A stretch of 48,875 nt of DNA. Source: Clostridiales bacterium (GTDB taxonomy: Bacteria > Bacillota > Clostridia > Christensenellales > UBA3700). The notes beneath the pieces were generated by a model. The model searched no databases, was not told the DNA's origin, and was given only the letters and a program-made list of their open reading frames with translations. A program made the translations under genes and the position numbers. The stretch lies in contig SVHF01000012.1 of the NCBI GenBank assembly GCA_015055975.1, forward strand, positions 1 to 48,875. The letters run 5' to 3'. Below are positions 33,762 through 43,276 of this stretch, piece after piece. The first letter of the stretch is position 1. Each line of letters starts with the position of its first letter.

Positions 33762-35717
33762 TTATTCTAATTCAAATGCACCTGTATACAATTGATAATA
33801 CTTACCCTTTTGTGCAATCAATTCTTTATGAGAACCACTTTCAATAATATGTCCATGGTCTAGAACTATAATTACATCTGAGTTTTGAACCGTAGATAAT
33901 CTATGAGCAATTACAAATACAGTTCTTCCCTTCATTAACGCGTCTGTTCCTTTTTGGACTAAAGCTTCTGTTCTTGTATCGATAGAAGATGTAGCTTCGT
34001 CCATTATCATAACTGGAGCGTTAGAAACTGCAGCTCTTGCAATAGATATCAACTGACGTTGTCCTTGAGATAGATTTGCGCCATCTGCTGTAAGCATTGT
34101 GTCATATCCTTGAGGAAGACGTGTTATAAAGTCATGAGCATTTGCAATCTTTGCAGCCTCTATTACTTCTTCGTCTGTTGCATCAAGTTTTCCATATCTT
34201 ATATTGTCTTTTACTGTTCCAGTAAATAAGTTTGTATCTTGAAGAACAATACCTAAAGATCTTCTCAAGTCTGGCTTTTTAATCTTATTGATATTAATAT
34301 CATCGTATCTAATCTTACCATCGGCAATATCATAGAAACGGTTTATAAGATTTGTAATAGTTGTTTTTCCTGCACCAGTTGCCCCAACGAAAGCAATCTT
34401 TTGACCTGGTTTTGCATTGATTGTTACATCATGTAAAACTATCTTTTCTTCTGTATAGCCAAAGTCTACATCAAACAGGTCAATCTTACCTTTTAACATA
34501 GTATATGTTACAGTACCTTCAGCCTTATGTGGATGCTTCCATGCCCACATACCAGTTCTTTCTTGAGATTCAGAAATATTTCCATGTTCATCAACTTTTG
34601 CATTAACTAATGTTACATAGCCTTCATCATATTCACTTTCTTCATCAATTAACTTGAAGATTCTGTATGCACCAGAAATACCCATGATAATTGAGTTTAC
34701 TTGTTGAGCTGTTTGAGAAACGTTCATTGTAAACAATCTACTTATAATCAAGAATGATACAATAACACCAACTGTAATTGTTTCCCCAAATCCAACTATA
34801 GATAGATTTGGAGCTGCTGTATATGCAAGTACTGCACCAACACAAGCGACAAATACATATAAGATCCATCCTAAATTACCCATCATAGGCATTAAGATGT
34901 TTGCATATGTATTTGCTTTTGTAGCGTCATCGCATAACTCTTCATTTGCTTCTTCAAATTTTTCATATGCTTTTTGTTCGTGGCAGAATACTTTAATTAC
35001 TCTTTGACCACTCATCATTTCTTCAACAATACCTTCTGTCTTTGCTAAAGACTTTTGTTGTTGAACGAAATATTTAGCACTCTTTCCTGAAACTGTTGTA
35101 GTTAGGAAGAACATTCCAATAACGCCTACAAATACAACTAATGTTAGCCAAATGCTATAATATAGCATAATTCCAATAAATGCAGTTAATGTGATAACTG
35201 ATGTTACGATTTGCGGAATACTTACACCTATTAATTGTCTTATTGCATCGACATCGTTTGTGTAATAACTCATTACATCACCACGAGGATGTGTATCGAA
35301 ATATTTGATTGGCAATGATTCCATATGAACAAACATTTCGCCTCTAATTCTCTTTAAATATCCTTGTGTAACAATTGCCATAATTCTTGTATATGCAAAT
35401 GTAGATAAAATACATACGCCATATATAGCTATCATTGCAATTAAGTATCCTTGTAGCGTTGGCCACATAATATCTAGAGATTCTGCAACTGTCATACCAT
35501 TTGCAATTCTTTGTACAGCTGGAGTTATACAATCATCCGTAATGCTTCCAATAAATACAGAACCAGCCGTTCCGCCAACAGCGCTGAATATTAAGCAAAT
35601 AAATACGAAGATTAATTCCCATTTATAGTATTTGAAGATTGATTTTAGCAATCTCTTTGCGGTGGCACCCATCTCGCCTGCTTGCATCTTTTGTGGTCTT
35701 CCCTTCATCTTAGGCAT
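33762..35717 (-). CDS. Heterodimeric ABC exporter, consensus-site subunit
   Basis: A 651-residue half transporter: six-helix ABC exporter domain (about 25-340) followed by an ATPase domain with Walker A GATGAGKTT, signature LSQGQRQ and Walker B plus catalytic Glu (MIMDEATSSID), so it supplies the hydrolysis-competent Walker motifs. An extra 35-40-residue segment (VDEHGNISESQ...WAWKHPHKAEG) lies between the membrane domain and the ATPase. I start at the ATG 35715-35717, since GGAGG sits 8 nt upstream and the earlier GTG abuts it. It overlaps the partner gene by 8 nt. Substrate unknown; multidrug or peptide efflux is likely for this family. Confidence 0.9.
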   Translation of the reverse strand: MPKMKGRPQKMQAGEMGATAKRLLKSIFKYYKWELIFVFICLIFSAVGGTAGSVFIGSITDDCITPAVQRIANGMTVAESLDIMWPTLQGYLIAMIAIYGVCILSTFAYTRIMAIVTQGYLKRIRGEMFVHMESLPIKYFDTHPRGDVMSYYTNDVDAIRQLIGVSIPQIVTSVITLTAFIGIMLYYSIWLTLVVFVGVIGMFFLTTTVSGKSAKYFVQQQKSLAKTEGIVEEMMSGQRVIKVFCHEQKAYEKFEEANEELCDDATKANTYANILMPMMGNLGWILYVFVACVGAVLAYTAAPNLSIVGFGETITVGVIVSFLIISRLFTMNVSQTAQQVNSIIMGISGAYRIFKLIDEESEYDEGYVTLVNAKVDEHGNISESQERTGMWAWKHPHKAEGTVTYTMLKGKIDLFDVDFGYTEEKIVLHDVTINAKPGQKIAFVGATGAGKTTITNLINRFYDIADGKIRYDDININKIKKPDLRRSLGIVLQDTNLFTGTVKDNIRYGKLDATDEEVIEAAKIANAHDFITRLPQGYDTMLTADGANLSQGQRQLISIARAAVSNAPVMIMDEATSSIDTRTEALVQKGTDALMKGRTVFVIAHRLSTVQNSDVIIVLDHGHIIESGSHKELIAQKGKYYQLYTGAFELE

Positions 35718-37500
35718 TTTGAGCACCTCCTTTTACATTATTTTGAGAATAGTAAACTTCTTGATAAATATTGTTTCTCTTCAATAATTCATCATGTGTA
35801 CCGAAATCTACGATTTCACCATTATCTATAACGATAATCTTATCTGCATCTTGAATTGAAGCAATTCTTTGAGCAATTATAATCTTTGTAGTATTTGGTA
35901 TTTCTTCTTTAAATGCTTTTCTAATTAAAGCATCTGTCTTCATATCTACTGCACTTGTAGAGTCATCCAAGATCAAGATCTTTGGCTTTTTCAATAAAGC
36001 ACGTGCAATACATAATCTTTGCTTTTGTCCGCCAGATACGTTTGCACCACCTTGTTCAATGAATCTATCATATCCATCTTGATGCGCAATAATGAATTCA
36101 TGAGCTTGAGCAAGTTTTGCATACTTTATAATTTCTTCATCAGTTGCGTTCTCATCGCCCCACTTTAGATTCTCTCTAACTGTTCCTGAGAATAGAACGT
36201 TCTTTTGAAGAACCATTGCAACTTGGTTTCTTAATGTTTCAAGATCATATTCTTTTACGTTATGACCACCAACTAAAACTTCACCATCTGTTGCATCATA
36301 TATTCTTGGAATCAATTGAACAAGTGTTGATTTAGATGAACCTGTTCCACCAATGATACCAATTGTTTCACCAGAATTTATCTTTAGATTAACATTAGAT
36401 AAAGCGTTGCGTTCTGCATCCATTGAATACTTAAATGAAACATTCTTAAATTCAATAGAACCATCTTCTACATTCATCAAAGGATTTTCTGGATTATGAA
36501 GAGTACTCTCTTCTTCCAAAACTTCAGCAATTCTTTGAGATGAAGCATTTGCAATTGTTACAAATATCAATGTCATAGCAACCATAAGCATAGACATCAA
36601 TGATTGCATACCATATGTAATTAAACTTGAAAGCCCACCTACAGATAATTCACCCCAAATAAACGAGCCATCTTCTGCAACGCCTTGGAATGTTTTTACT
36701 ATAAGCATTGAGCTTAATATAGATACAATGACAATTCCTGAATACATTGCAAGTTGCATAGCAGGAGAAGCAAGCGCAATTAACTTTTCAGCTTTTACGA
36801 AGTCTTTCTTTACTTCTTCAGCTGTTGTATTGAATTTTTTTATTTCATAGTCTTCTCTAACATATGACTTAACAACACGAATACCTTTGATGTTTTCTTC
36901 TACCGATTCGTTTAATGCATCATATTTTTTGAATACCTTTTCAAATAATGGATGAACAACTCTTATACCCATTATTAAAATGAACGCCAAAATAGGCATA
37001 ATTACAACGAATACTATAGACATTCTAACGTTAATCGTAAACGCCATAACTAATGAGAATATAGCCATAAATGGAGCTCTTACTGCTACTCTTATAACCA
37101 TCATAAACGCCATTTGAACGTTTGTAACATCTGTTGTTAAACGCGTAACTAATGATGATGTTGAGAATTTATCAATGTTTGCAAATGAGAATGTTTGAAC
37201 TCTCAAGAACATGTCTGAACGTAAGTTCTTTGCAAATCCAGCTGATGCCACCGCACAATACCTTCCCGAAATCGTTCCGAATACAAATCCTGCTACTGCA
37301 AGCAATAACAAGATTACTCCATCTACGATAAAGTCTGTAATTGAGGCATTGACAACGTTGGTTAATTCATCGATAAATCTTGCCATAACAAGAGGTATAA
37401 TACATTCAACTACAACTTCTAACGCTACCGCAAGTGGCGTTATAATTGTGGCTGTTTTATATTCCCTAATCGATCTAGCCATAATCTTAATTGTTTTCAT
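35710..37500 (-). CDS. Heterodimeric ABC exporter, degenerate-site subunit
   Basis: A 596-residue half transporter with six membrane helices (about 15-325) and an ATPase domain: Walker A GGTGSSKST, canonical signature VSGGQKQ, but Walker B reads LILDDSTSAVD, with Asp replacing the catalytic Glu. This is the typical degenerate site of asymmetric bacterial heterodimeric exporters such as TM287/288 and LmrCD. Its canonical signature completes the active site with the neighbouring subunit. Its ATG overlaps the MarR stop by one base (TAATG), so the three genes form one operon under MarR control. Confidence 0.9.
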   Translation of the reverse strand: MKTIKIMARSIREYKTATIITPLAVALEVVVECIIPLVMARFIDELTNVVNASITDFIVDGVILLLLAVAGFVFGTISGRYCAVASAGFAKNLRSDMFLRVQTFSFANIDKFSTSSLVTRLTTDVTNVQMAFMMVIRVAVRAPFMAIFSLVMAFTINVRMSIVFVVIMPILAFILIMGIRVVHPLFEKVFKKYDALNESVEENIKGIRVVKSYVREDYEIKKFNTTAEEVKKDFVKAEKLIALASPAMQLAMYSGIVIVSILSSMLIVKTFQGVAEDGSFIWGELSVGGLSSLITYGMQSLMSMLMVAMTLIFVTIANASSQRIAEVLEEESTLHNPENPLMNVEDGSIEFKNVSFKYSMDAERNALSNVNLKINSGETIGIIGGTGSSKSTLVQLIPRIYDATDGEVLVGGHNVKEYDLETLRNQVAMVLQKNVLFSGTVRENLKWGDENATDEEIIKYAKLAQAHEFIIAHQDGYDRFIEQGGANVSGGQKQRLCIARALLKKPKILILDDSTSAVDMKTDALIRKAFKEEIPNTTKIIIAQRIASIQDADKIIVIDNGEIVDFGTHDELLKRNNIYQEVYYSQNNVKGGAQNA

Positions 37501-37946
37501 TATTTATCCTCTAGGTTACTAATAACCTTCTGTAAAATTTTTTCTAATTGTTCTTTTTCAGATTCGCTAATACCTTCAAATGCTAAATCTGTAATAGTAT
37601 CAGAATCTTTCTTTATTTGTTGTAAGATTTGTACTGCTTTAGAATCAAGTACAATTTTTTTCATTCTTGCATCATTATTTAATTGCTCTCTTTTTATTAT
37701 ATTGTTCTTTTCCATTAAAGCTAAAATCTCTGATGCAGTTGATCGTCTTAAATTAAATTCTTTTTCGATGTCTTTTTGGAATACGTCATTTCCTGCGCCA
37801 ATTTGCTTAGAAATAAAACCAAGAATAACTCCTTGTTTTGGAGTTATAGGACACTTAGTGTCACAATGCTCTAACTTTGCACATTGTCTTTTGATTAAAT
37901 TCATCATGATTCCGAAATCTTTTCGAATCAAATCATTTGTAACCAT
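37500..37946 (-). CDS. MarR-family transcriptional regulator
   Basis: A 148-residue dimeric winged-helix regulator, likely repressing its own operon and responding to a small ligand. The wHTH region is visible: FQKDIEKEFNLRRSTASEILALMEKNNIIKRE, then the wing DARMKKIVLDSKA. Unusually, three cysteines cluster near the N-terminus (C22, C28, C32 in QCAKLEHCDTKCP), which might sense redox or metal. It is the first gene of the operon with the two ABC half-transporters. Palindromes overlap its promoter and the divergent mscS promoter. Confidence 0.92.
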   Translation of the reverse strand: MVTNDLIRKDFGIMMNLIKRQCAKLEHCDTKCPITPKQGVILGFISKQIGAGNDVFQKDIEKEFNLRRSTASEILALMEKNNIIKREQLNNDARMKKIVLDSKAVQILQQIKKDSDTITDLAFEGISESEKEQLEKILQKVISNLEDK

Positions 37947-37972
37947 ATATTCACCCGCAATAAAAAATCTTT

Positions 37973-37986
37973 GTTAGGTTGCTAAC
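37973..37986. promoter_or_regulatory. Second candidate MarR operator (GTTAG-N4-CTAAC)
   Basis: GTTAGGTTGCTAAC is an inverted repeat located 9-22 bp downstream of the marR -10, around the expected transcription start, so binding there would block initiation or elongation. Confidence 0.55.
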
Positions 37987-37994
37987 ATTTATTT

Positions 37995-38024
37995 ATTATA
38001 TTGATATATAATATTAATTGTCAA
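37995..38024 (-). promoter_or_regulatory. Promoter of the marR-ABC exporter operon
   Basis: Minus strand TTGACA (38019-38024), 18-bp spacer, consensus TATAAT (37995-38000). The -35 lies inside the 38020-38034 palindrome. Confidence 0.72.
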
Positions 38025-38034
38025 CTAAGTTGAC
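38020..38034. promoter_or_regulatory. Candidate MarR operator shared by two divergent promoters
   Basis: GTCAACTAAGTTGAC is a perfect 15-bp palindrome. Read left it contains most of the marR -35 (TTGACA, 38019-38024); read right it contains most of the mscS -35 (TTGACT, 38030-38035). One bound dimer should occlude both. Confidence 0.7.
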
Positions 38035-38058
38035 TAACACTCTATTACTATTTAAAAT
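38030..38058 (+). promoter_or_regulatory. Promoter of the mscS-like gene
   Basis: Plus strand TTGACT (38030-38035), 17-bp spacer, TAAAAT (38053-38058). Confidence 0.68.
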
Positions 38059-38080
38059 ATTAACGTAAACAGGAGGAAAT

Positions 38081-38905
38081 ATGGATTTTACTCAACTTCT
38101 ACAAAAAATTGGAGAATGGGTTACAACTGAAGGATTAAAACTAGTTTTAGTTCTATTAGTTTTATTTATCCTTTGTAAAATTATTAACTTTTTATGTAAT
38201 CGTTTAGATAAGCGTTTAGAAAAGAAAAATTTTGATTTAACCCTACGTCATGTGCTAGTTCCCGTAATTAGAAGATCACTAAAAGTTTTAATATGGGTTG
38301 GAGCTATTGGATATTTAGGAATCCAAACATCTGCAATTTCAGCAGCAATTCTATCTATAGGTACAGCAATAGGTCTTGCTCTACAAGGATCATTATCTAA
38401 CTTCGCCGGCGGTATCGTTGTTGTAGCACTACGCCCATATAAAATTGGCGATTATATTACAGTTGATACAGTTGAAGGAACAGTTACAGAAATTACACTA
38501 TTCTATACATATCTAACAACACCAGATAATAAAGTAGTAATTCTTCCAAATTCAAAGACTTCAAATACAGCTATTGTTAACTTCACAAAAAATTCTACAA
38601 GAAGAACAGATATAGAATTCTCTATTCCATACAACGAAGATTTTGAAAAGGCACAAGCTGCAATCCAAAAGGTAATGAACAAAAATAATAAGATTCTTCA
38701 AGATCCTGCACCAACTACATTTGTTTCAAAGCATGCGGATAGCGCAATTATAATTCTTGCAAGATATTGGACAGCAAATGCTGATTTTTGGCCAACAAAG
38801 TTTGAGATGATGGCCGATGTTAAAAAGGAATTTGATAAACAACACATTACAATTCCATTCAATCAATTGGATGTGCATATAGATAAATTAGATGACAATA
38901 AATAA
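38081..38905 (+). CDS. mscS: Small-conductance mechanosensitive channel, MscS family
   Basis: A 274-residue heptameric channel. Three membrane helices: about 19-40, 63-82 and the pore-lining TM3 (ILSIGTAIGLALQGSLSNFAGGIVVV), followed by the beta domain (RPYKIGDYITVDTVEGTVTEI), VILPNSKTSNTAIVN, and the C-terminal alpha/beta domain. This is the minimal E. coli MscS-like length. AGGAGG lies about 6 nt before the ATG. It diverges from the MarR-ABC operon and shares its operator, suggesting co-regulation of efflux and osmotic or membrane-stress release. Confidence 0.93.
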   Translation: MDFTQLLQKIGEWVTTEGLKLVLVLLVLFILCKIINFLCNRLDKRLEKKNFDLTLRHVLVPVIRRSLKVLIWVGAIGYLGIQTSAISAAILSIGTAIGLALQGSLSNFAGGIVVVALRPYKIGDYITVDTVEGTVTEITLFYTYLTTPDNKVVILPNSKTSNTAIVNFTKNSTRRTDIEFSIPYNEDFEKAQAAIQKVMNKNNKILQDPAPTTFVSKHADSAIIILARYWTANADFWPTKFEMMADVKKEFDKQHITIPFNQLDVHIDKLDDNK

Positions 38906-38906
38906 A

Positions 38907-38934
38907 ATAATCGCCTCAAACGAGGCGTTATTTA
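38907..38934 (+). terminator. Bidirectional terminator between mscS and coaE
   Basis: CGCCTC-AAAC-GAGGCG (38912-38927), extended by AATAA/TTATT with a bulge, with T-rich runs on both sides, between convergent genes. Confidence 0.78.
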
Positions 38935-38938
38935 TTGC

Positions 38939-39490
38939 TTATAAAACTTTTGCTAATTGCTGTCTTAAATGAATGTGGTCTTTATTATTCTCAACAATTA
39001 CATCTGCATATTTTTCTAACTCTTCATCGGTTGGCTGAGATGCAATAATCTTTTTTGCATATTCTTTATCATAACCACTTCTTTTCATGATTCTTGAAAT
39101 TCTAAATTTTACTTCTGCTTCAACTAGAATTACTCTATCAAAATAATCTTGTAAAATGCTTCCAACAAATACAGGAACTTCAAAATATACAACTTCTTTA
39201 TCTTTAGATAAAATATCTATTTCTTGCTTAACTAAAGGATGAGCAATTGCATTTAATTTTTCTAATTCTTTTTTATCCGAAAAGACTATCTTTCCTAAAT
39301 AGGCTCTATCTAACGCGTTATCTTTAACAGCGCCTGGCCATGTAGCATTAACTTTATCTAAATATTCTTTTCGTGTAGATATTTCTTTATAGATTTCATC
39401 GGCATCATAAACAGGATAGCCCATCTCTTTTATAATATGGGCTGCTGCACTTTTCCCGCTTCCAATTCCGCCAATTATTGCTATCTTCAT
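38939..39490 (-). CDS. coaE: Dephospho-CoA kinase
   Basis: A 183-residue P-loop kinase that phosphorylates the ribose 3'-OH of dephospho-CoA, the last step of CoA synthesis. P-loop at 7-14 (GGIGSGKS), DADEI at about 29-33, the AHPLV motif in the lid/core region and the C-terminal QLAKVL are all typical; E. coli CoaE is slightly longer (206). The ATG overlaps the polA stop by one base (TAATG), so it is the last gene of icd-polA-coaE. polA-coaE adjacency is common in Firmicutes. Confidence 0.95.
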   Translation of the reverse strand: MKIAIIGGIGSGKSAAAHIIKEMGYPVYDADEIYKEISTRKEYLDKVNATWPGAVKDNALDRAYLGKIVFSDKKELEKLNAIAHPLVKQEIDILSKDKEVVYFEVPVFVGSILQDYFDRVILVEAEVKFRISRIMKRSGYDKEYAKKIIASQPTDEELEKYADVIVENNKDHIHLRQQLAKVL

Positions 39491-42036
39491 TATTTAGCCT
39501 CTAGCCAGTTATGGCCAACTCCAACTTCAGCAATTAGTGGAACATCTAATTTAACTACATTTTCCATTGCTTGCTTTAATAGCGTAGAAACTTTTTCTAC
39601 TTCATCTTTTGGAGTATCTATAATAAGTTCGTCGTGAACTTGCATAATAAGTTTTGCTTTTAATCCTTGAGCTTTTAACTCATCGTGCACTTTTATCATG
39701 GCAAGTTTCATTATATCTGAAGCACTTCCTTGAAGTGGCATATTCATGGCAACTCTCTTTCCAAATCCTTGCATATTTCTATTTGACATAGTAAGTTCTG
39801 GAATAGATCTAATTCTTCCCATCATTGTCTTTGCATAACCGTTTTTAGTTGCTTCGGCAACTAGTTCATTCATATATTCATGAACTCTAGGATATGTTTT
39901 AAAATAATTTGTTGTGAATTCTTTTGCCTTATATACAGGTATTCCTAAATCTTGAGATAGACCAAAATCTGTAATTCCATATATGATTCCAAAGTTTACT
40001 GCCTTTGCTTGTCTTCTCAAATCCTTTGTTACAAAATCAATTGGAATATTGAATATCTTTGCGGCAGTTGCTGCGTGAATATCTTTGCCTGATTTGAAAT
40101 CTTCAACCATACCCTCATCTTTAGAAAATGCTGCCATTAATCTTAATTCGATTTGAGAATAGTCCGCGCAAACAAGTTCACATCCTTTAGATGCTATAAA
40201 CATCTTTCTTATTTGTCTTCCTTCTTCTTTTCTAACTGGAATATTTTGAAGGTTTGGTTCAGTTGAAGATAATCTTCCTGTTGCGGTAACTGTTTGCTTA
40301 AAGATTGTATGAATCTTTCCTTCACTATCAATTAAAGGCTCCATGCCATCTAAATATGTTGATCTTAATTTTTCAAGTTCTCTATAGCGTAAAAGAAGCG
40401 GAATAACTGGGTGGTCATTAACTAAATCTTGAAGAACTTCAACATTAGTTGAATAACCCGTTTTTGTCTTTGCGCCTTTTGAATTTAGATTCAATACTTC
40501 AAATAAGATATGAGCAAGTTGTTTTGTTGAATTAATATTGAACTCTTCTCCAACTATGTCATATATTTCTTTAGTTAAAGATGCAAGCTCTGCCTTAATT
40601 TCTGTTGCAACTTCATGAAGGATATCTTTATCTATTGAAAATCCACATTGTTCCATATCGTATAGAACACTAATTAGTGGCTTTTCCATATCAAAATAAA
40701 GATGCTCTAATTTCTTTTCCTTGATAAGTCCTAAAATATCTTCATATAGATACATAGCACCAAGGGCACTATTATCTGCATTTAGATTGAACTTTTCTAA
40801 CATATCCGTTAGATTCTTGTAATTTCTATTTGCATCTAAAATGTATGCCATAACTAAGATATCTTCATAATTTTGAATCGTTGCATCAAAACGCTTTAAA
40901 TCATACATGAAGTTTTTCACATCATAAATAATCTTTTTTATTGATGCATCTTCAAATATATCTTTAAATTCATATAGGAAGTTATCAAAGAAGATTCCGT
41001 CTAATAAATTATCCGAAAGCTTAATTGTGAAAGATTTATCTTTACTTACAGCTATTTCAATATCTGCTCCAACATTGAATGTAAATATACCAGATTTCTT
41101 AATAGCCATCTTTACATCTTGAAGAGCTCCCATATTATCTACGATAATGTTTTCCCCTTCAAGCTTTTTAATTTCAATTGCTTCTTCTTTAAATGAAAGC
41201 TTATCAATTATCTTATTTAATTCTAAATCTTTTAATGTATCGTAGAATTCTTGAGTATATTCACCCGTAAATCTTGCTGATTCTAAATCAAAAGAGATTG
41301 GAACGTCAATCTTGATTGTGGCTAACTTATAGCTCAAATAAGCCAAGTCTTTATTTTGTTCTAGTTTTTCCTTTAATTTGCCCTTTATCTCGTCGATATG
41401 AGCATATACACCATCTAGCGTTGTATATTTTTCTAAAAGATCTTTTGCTGTCTTTTCGCCAATGCCTGGAACACCTGGAATGTTATCTGAAGTATCACCC
41501 ATCAAAGATTTTAAATCTATGATTTGAGATGGAACCATATTCCAAGTTTCTTTTAAATATTCAGGAGTAAATACTTCTATTTCAGAAACACCCTTTTTAG
41601 TAAGAAGTACTGTTGTTGTGTTATCTACTAATTGAAGAGAGTCTCTATCTCCCGTTACGATATATGTTTGATCGTTATATGATTTAGCAATAGTTCCAAT
41701 TAAATCATCGGCTTCGAATCCATCCATCTCTAAAATTGGAATACCCATTGTAGATAGAACCTTTTTCATTGGTTCGATTTGCATTCTTAATTCATCTGGC
41801 ATTCCCTTTCTTTGAGCCTTATAGCCCTCATACATTTGTTTTCTAAATGTTGGAGCATGTCTATCAAAAGTCGCAATAATATAATCTGGTGTATATTCGC
41901 CTATTAATTTAATAAGCATGTTCATATACCCAAATATAGCGCCTGTGAATTGACCCTTTCTATTCGAGAAATTAGGAAGAGCATAAAATGCTCTGTTAAT
42001 TAAAGAATTGGAATCTAAAACTAATATCTTTCCCAT
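39490..42036 (-). CDS. polA: DNA polymerase I
   Basis: An 848-residue repair and Okazaki-fragment polymerase. The N-terminal 5' nuclease domain (about 1-290) shows the metal-binding DGFEADDLIGT and GDTSDNIPGVPGIGEKTA helix-hairpin-helix. The middle 3'-5' exonuclease domain lacks the acidic residues (GIFTFNVGADIEIAV in place of a DxE motif), so it is a degenerate, non-proofreading domain, as in Bacillus and Thermus. The polymerase domain carries motif A (DYSQIELRLMAAF), motif B (RRQAKAVNFGIIYG) and motif C (VHDE, 800-803). Start and stop each overlap neighbours by one base. Confidence 0.97.
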   Translation of the reverse strand: MGKILVLDSNSLINRAFYALPNFSNRKGQFTGAIFGYMNMLIKLIGEYTPDYIIATFDRHAPTFRKQMYEGYKAQRKGMPDELRMQIEPMKKVLSTMGIPILEMDGFEADDLIGTIAKSYNDQTYIVTGDRDSLQLVDNTTTVLLTKKGVSEIEVFTPEYLKETWNMVPSQIIDLKSLMGDTSDNIPGVPGIGEKTAKDLLEKYTTLDGVYAHIDEIKGKLKEKLEQNKDLAYLSYKLATIKIDVPISFDLESARFTGEYTQEFYDTLKDLELNKIIDKLSFKEEAIEIKKLEGENIIVDNMGALQDVKMAIKKSGIFTFNVGADIEIAVSKDKSFTIKLSDNLLDGIFFDNFLYEFKDIFEDASIKKIIYDVKNFMYDLKRFDATIQNYEDILVMAYILDANRNYKNLTDMLEKFNLNADNSALGAMYLYEDILGLIKEKKLEHLYFDMEKPLISVLYDMEQCGFSIDKDILHEVATEIKAELASLTKEIYDIVGEEFNINSTKQLAHILFEVLNLNSKGAKTKTGYSTNVEVLQDLVNDHPVIPLLLRYRELEKLRSTYLDGMEPLIDSEGKIHTIFKQTVTATGRLSSTEPNLQNIPVRKEEGRQIRKMFIASKGCELVCADYSQIELRLMAAFSKDEGMVEDFKSGKDIHAATAAKIFNIPIDFVTKDLRRQAKAVNFGIIYGITDFGLSQDLGIPVYKAKEFTTNYFKTYPRVHEYMNELVAEATKNGYAKTMMGRIRSIPELTMSNRNMQGFGKRVAMNMPLQGSASDIMKLAMIKVHDELKAQGLKAKLIMQVHDELIIDTPKDEVEKVSTLLKQAMENVVKLDVPLIAEVGVGHNWLEAK

Positions 42037-43235
42037 TAAAGCTTCTCTGCTATTTTCTTTAAGAAGTCCTCAGTTAATAACTTATGAACTTCATTTTCGC
42101 CTTTATATAAAGCTGCTAAATCGCCTGTCATGTAGCCATCTTCAATAGTTTGAATTGTGGCCTTTTCTAACTTATCTGCAAATGCTTGTAATTCTGGAAG
42201 ATTATCGAATTCTCCTCTCTTTCTTAAAGCACCGCTCCAAGCGTAGATAGTAGCTACTGGGTTTGTAGATGTTTGTTCACCCTTTAGATATTTATAATAG
42301 TGTCTTGTAACTGTACCATGAGCTGCTTCATATTCATATTTTCCTGTTGGCGAAACTAGAACAGAACTCATCATTGCAAGTGATCCAAAAGCTGTTGCTA
42401 CCATATCACTCATTACGTCACCATCATAATTCTTACAAGCCCAAATCATACCGCCATTTGAACGTACGATTCTTGCTACGGCATCATCGATTAGTGTGTA
42501 GAAATATGTAATTCCTGCTTCTTCGAATTTTGCCTTATATTCATTTTCATAGATTTCATTGAAGATATCTTTGAATCTATGGTCATATGTCTTTGAAATT
42601 GTATCTTTTGCGTTAAACCACAAATCTTTCTTTGTGTCTAATGCATAATTAAAACAAGCTCTTGCAAATGAAGAAATAGATGCATCAACGTTATGCATAC
42701 CCATAACTACACCGCCAGATTTCTTGAAATCAAAGATTTCGATTTCTCTTTGGCCATCTTCATCTTCTAATAAAAGCTTAGCTTTTCCGCCCTTTTTAAC
42801 ATATCCTTCAACATCTTTATAGATATCGCCATAAGCATGACGAGCGATAACGATTGGCTTTTCCCAAGTTGGAATATATGGAACGATACCCTTTACCATA
42901 ATTGGAGCTCTAAATACTGTTCCATCCATGATTGCTCTAATTGTTCCATTTGGGCTCTTCCACATAGTAGATAGATTATATTCTTGAACACGTTGAGCAT
43001 TTGGTGTAATTGTTGCACACTTTACTGCAACGCCATATTCGTTTGCTGCATTTGCTGAATCTATTGTTACTTGATCTTTTGTTGCTTCTCTGTTTTGAAG
43101 TCCTAAATCAAAATAAATTGTCTTTAAATCCACATATGGAAGAATAAGGATGTCTTTAATCCACTTCCATATAATTCTTGTCATTTCATCCCCATCCATT
43201 TCTACGATAGGTGTAACCATTTTAATTTTTGCCAT
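42036..43235 (-). CDS. icd: NADP-dependent isocitrate dehydrogenase, eukaryote-like (type II) homodimer
   Basis: A 399-residue enzyme converting isocitrate to 2-oxoglutarate and CO2 with NADP. Sequence blocks [66 protein letters not shown] and [16 protein letters not shown] are those of the eukaryotic cytosolic/mitochondrial IDH type, not the E. coli Icd type. I start at the ATG 43233-43235, with AGGAG 7 nt upstream; a 20-residue upstream extension has no family match. The gene leads polA-coaE. It could supply 2-oxoglutarate for glutamate and the proline pathway. Confidence 0.93.
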   Translation of the reverse strand: MAKIKMVTPIVEMDGDEMTRIIWKWIKDILILPYVDLKTIYFDLGLQNREATKDQVTIDSANAANEYGVAVKCATITPNAQRVQEYNLSTMWKSPNGTIRAIMDGTVFRAPIMVKGIVPYIPTWEKPIVIARHAYGDIYKDVEGYVKKGGKAKLLLEDEDGQREIEIFDFKKSGGVVMGMHNVDASISSFARACFNYALDTKKDLWFNAKDTISKTYDHRFKDIFNEIYENEYKAKFEEAGITYFYTLIDDAVARIVRSNGGMIWACKNYDGDVMSDMVATAFGSLAMMSSVLVSPTGKYEYEAAHGTVTRHYYKYLKGEQTSTNPVATIYAWSGALRKRGEFDNLPELQAFADKLEKATIQTIEDGYMTGDLAALYKGENEVHKLLTEDFLKKIAEKL

Positions 43236-43261
43236 GAGTTTGCTCCTAAAAATTATATTCT

Positions 43262-43276
43262 TTACTATTATAGTAA
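43262..43276. promoter_or_regulatory. 15-bp palindrome over the icd -10
   Basis: TTACTATTATAGTAA is a perfect palindrome with a 1-nt centre, fully covering the icd -10 (43267-43272). It is a candidate operator or an AT-rich coincidence. Confidence 0.45.

Noticed and set aside
41000..41200. PolA 3'-5' exonuclease domain as mutationally damaged
   Set aside because: Loss of the acidic residues is usual in Firmicute PolA; the frame is intact and polymerase motifs are perfect.
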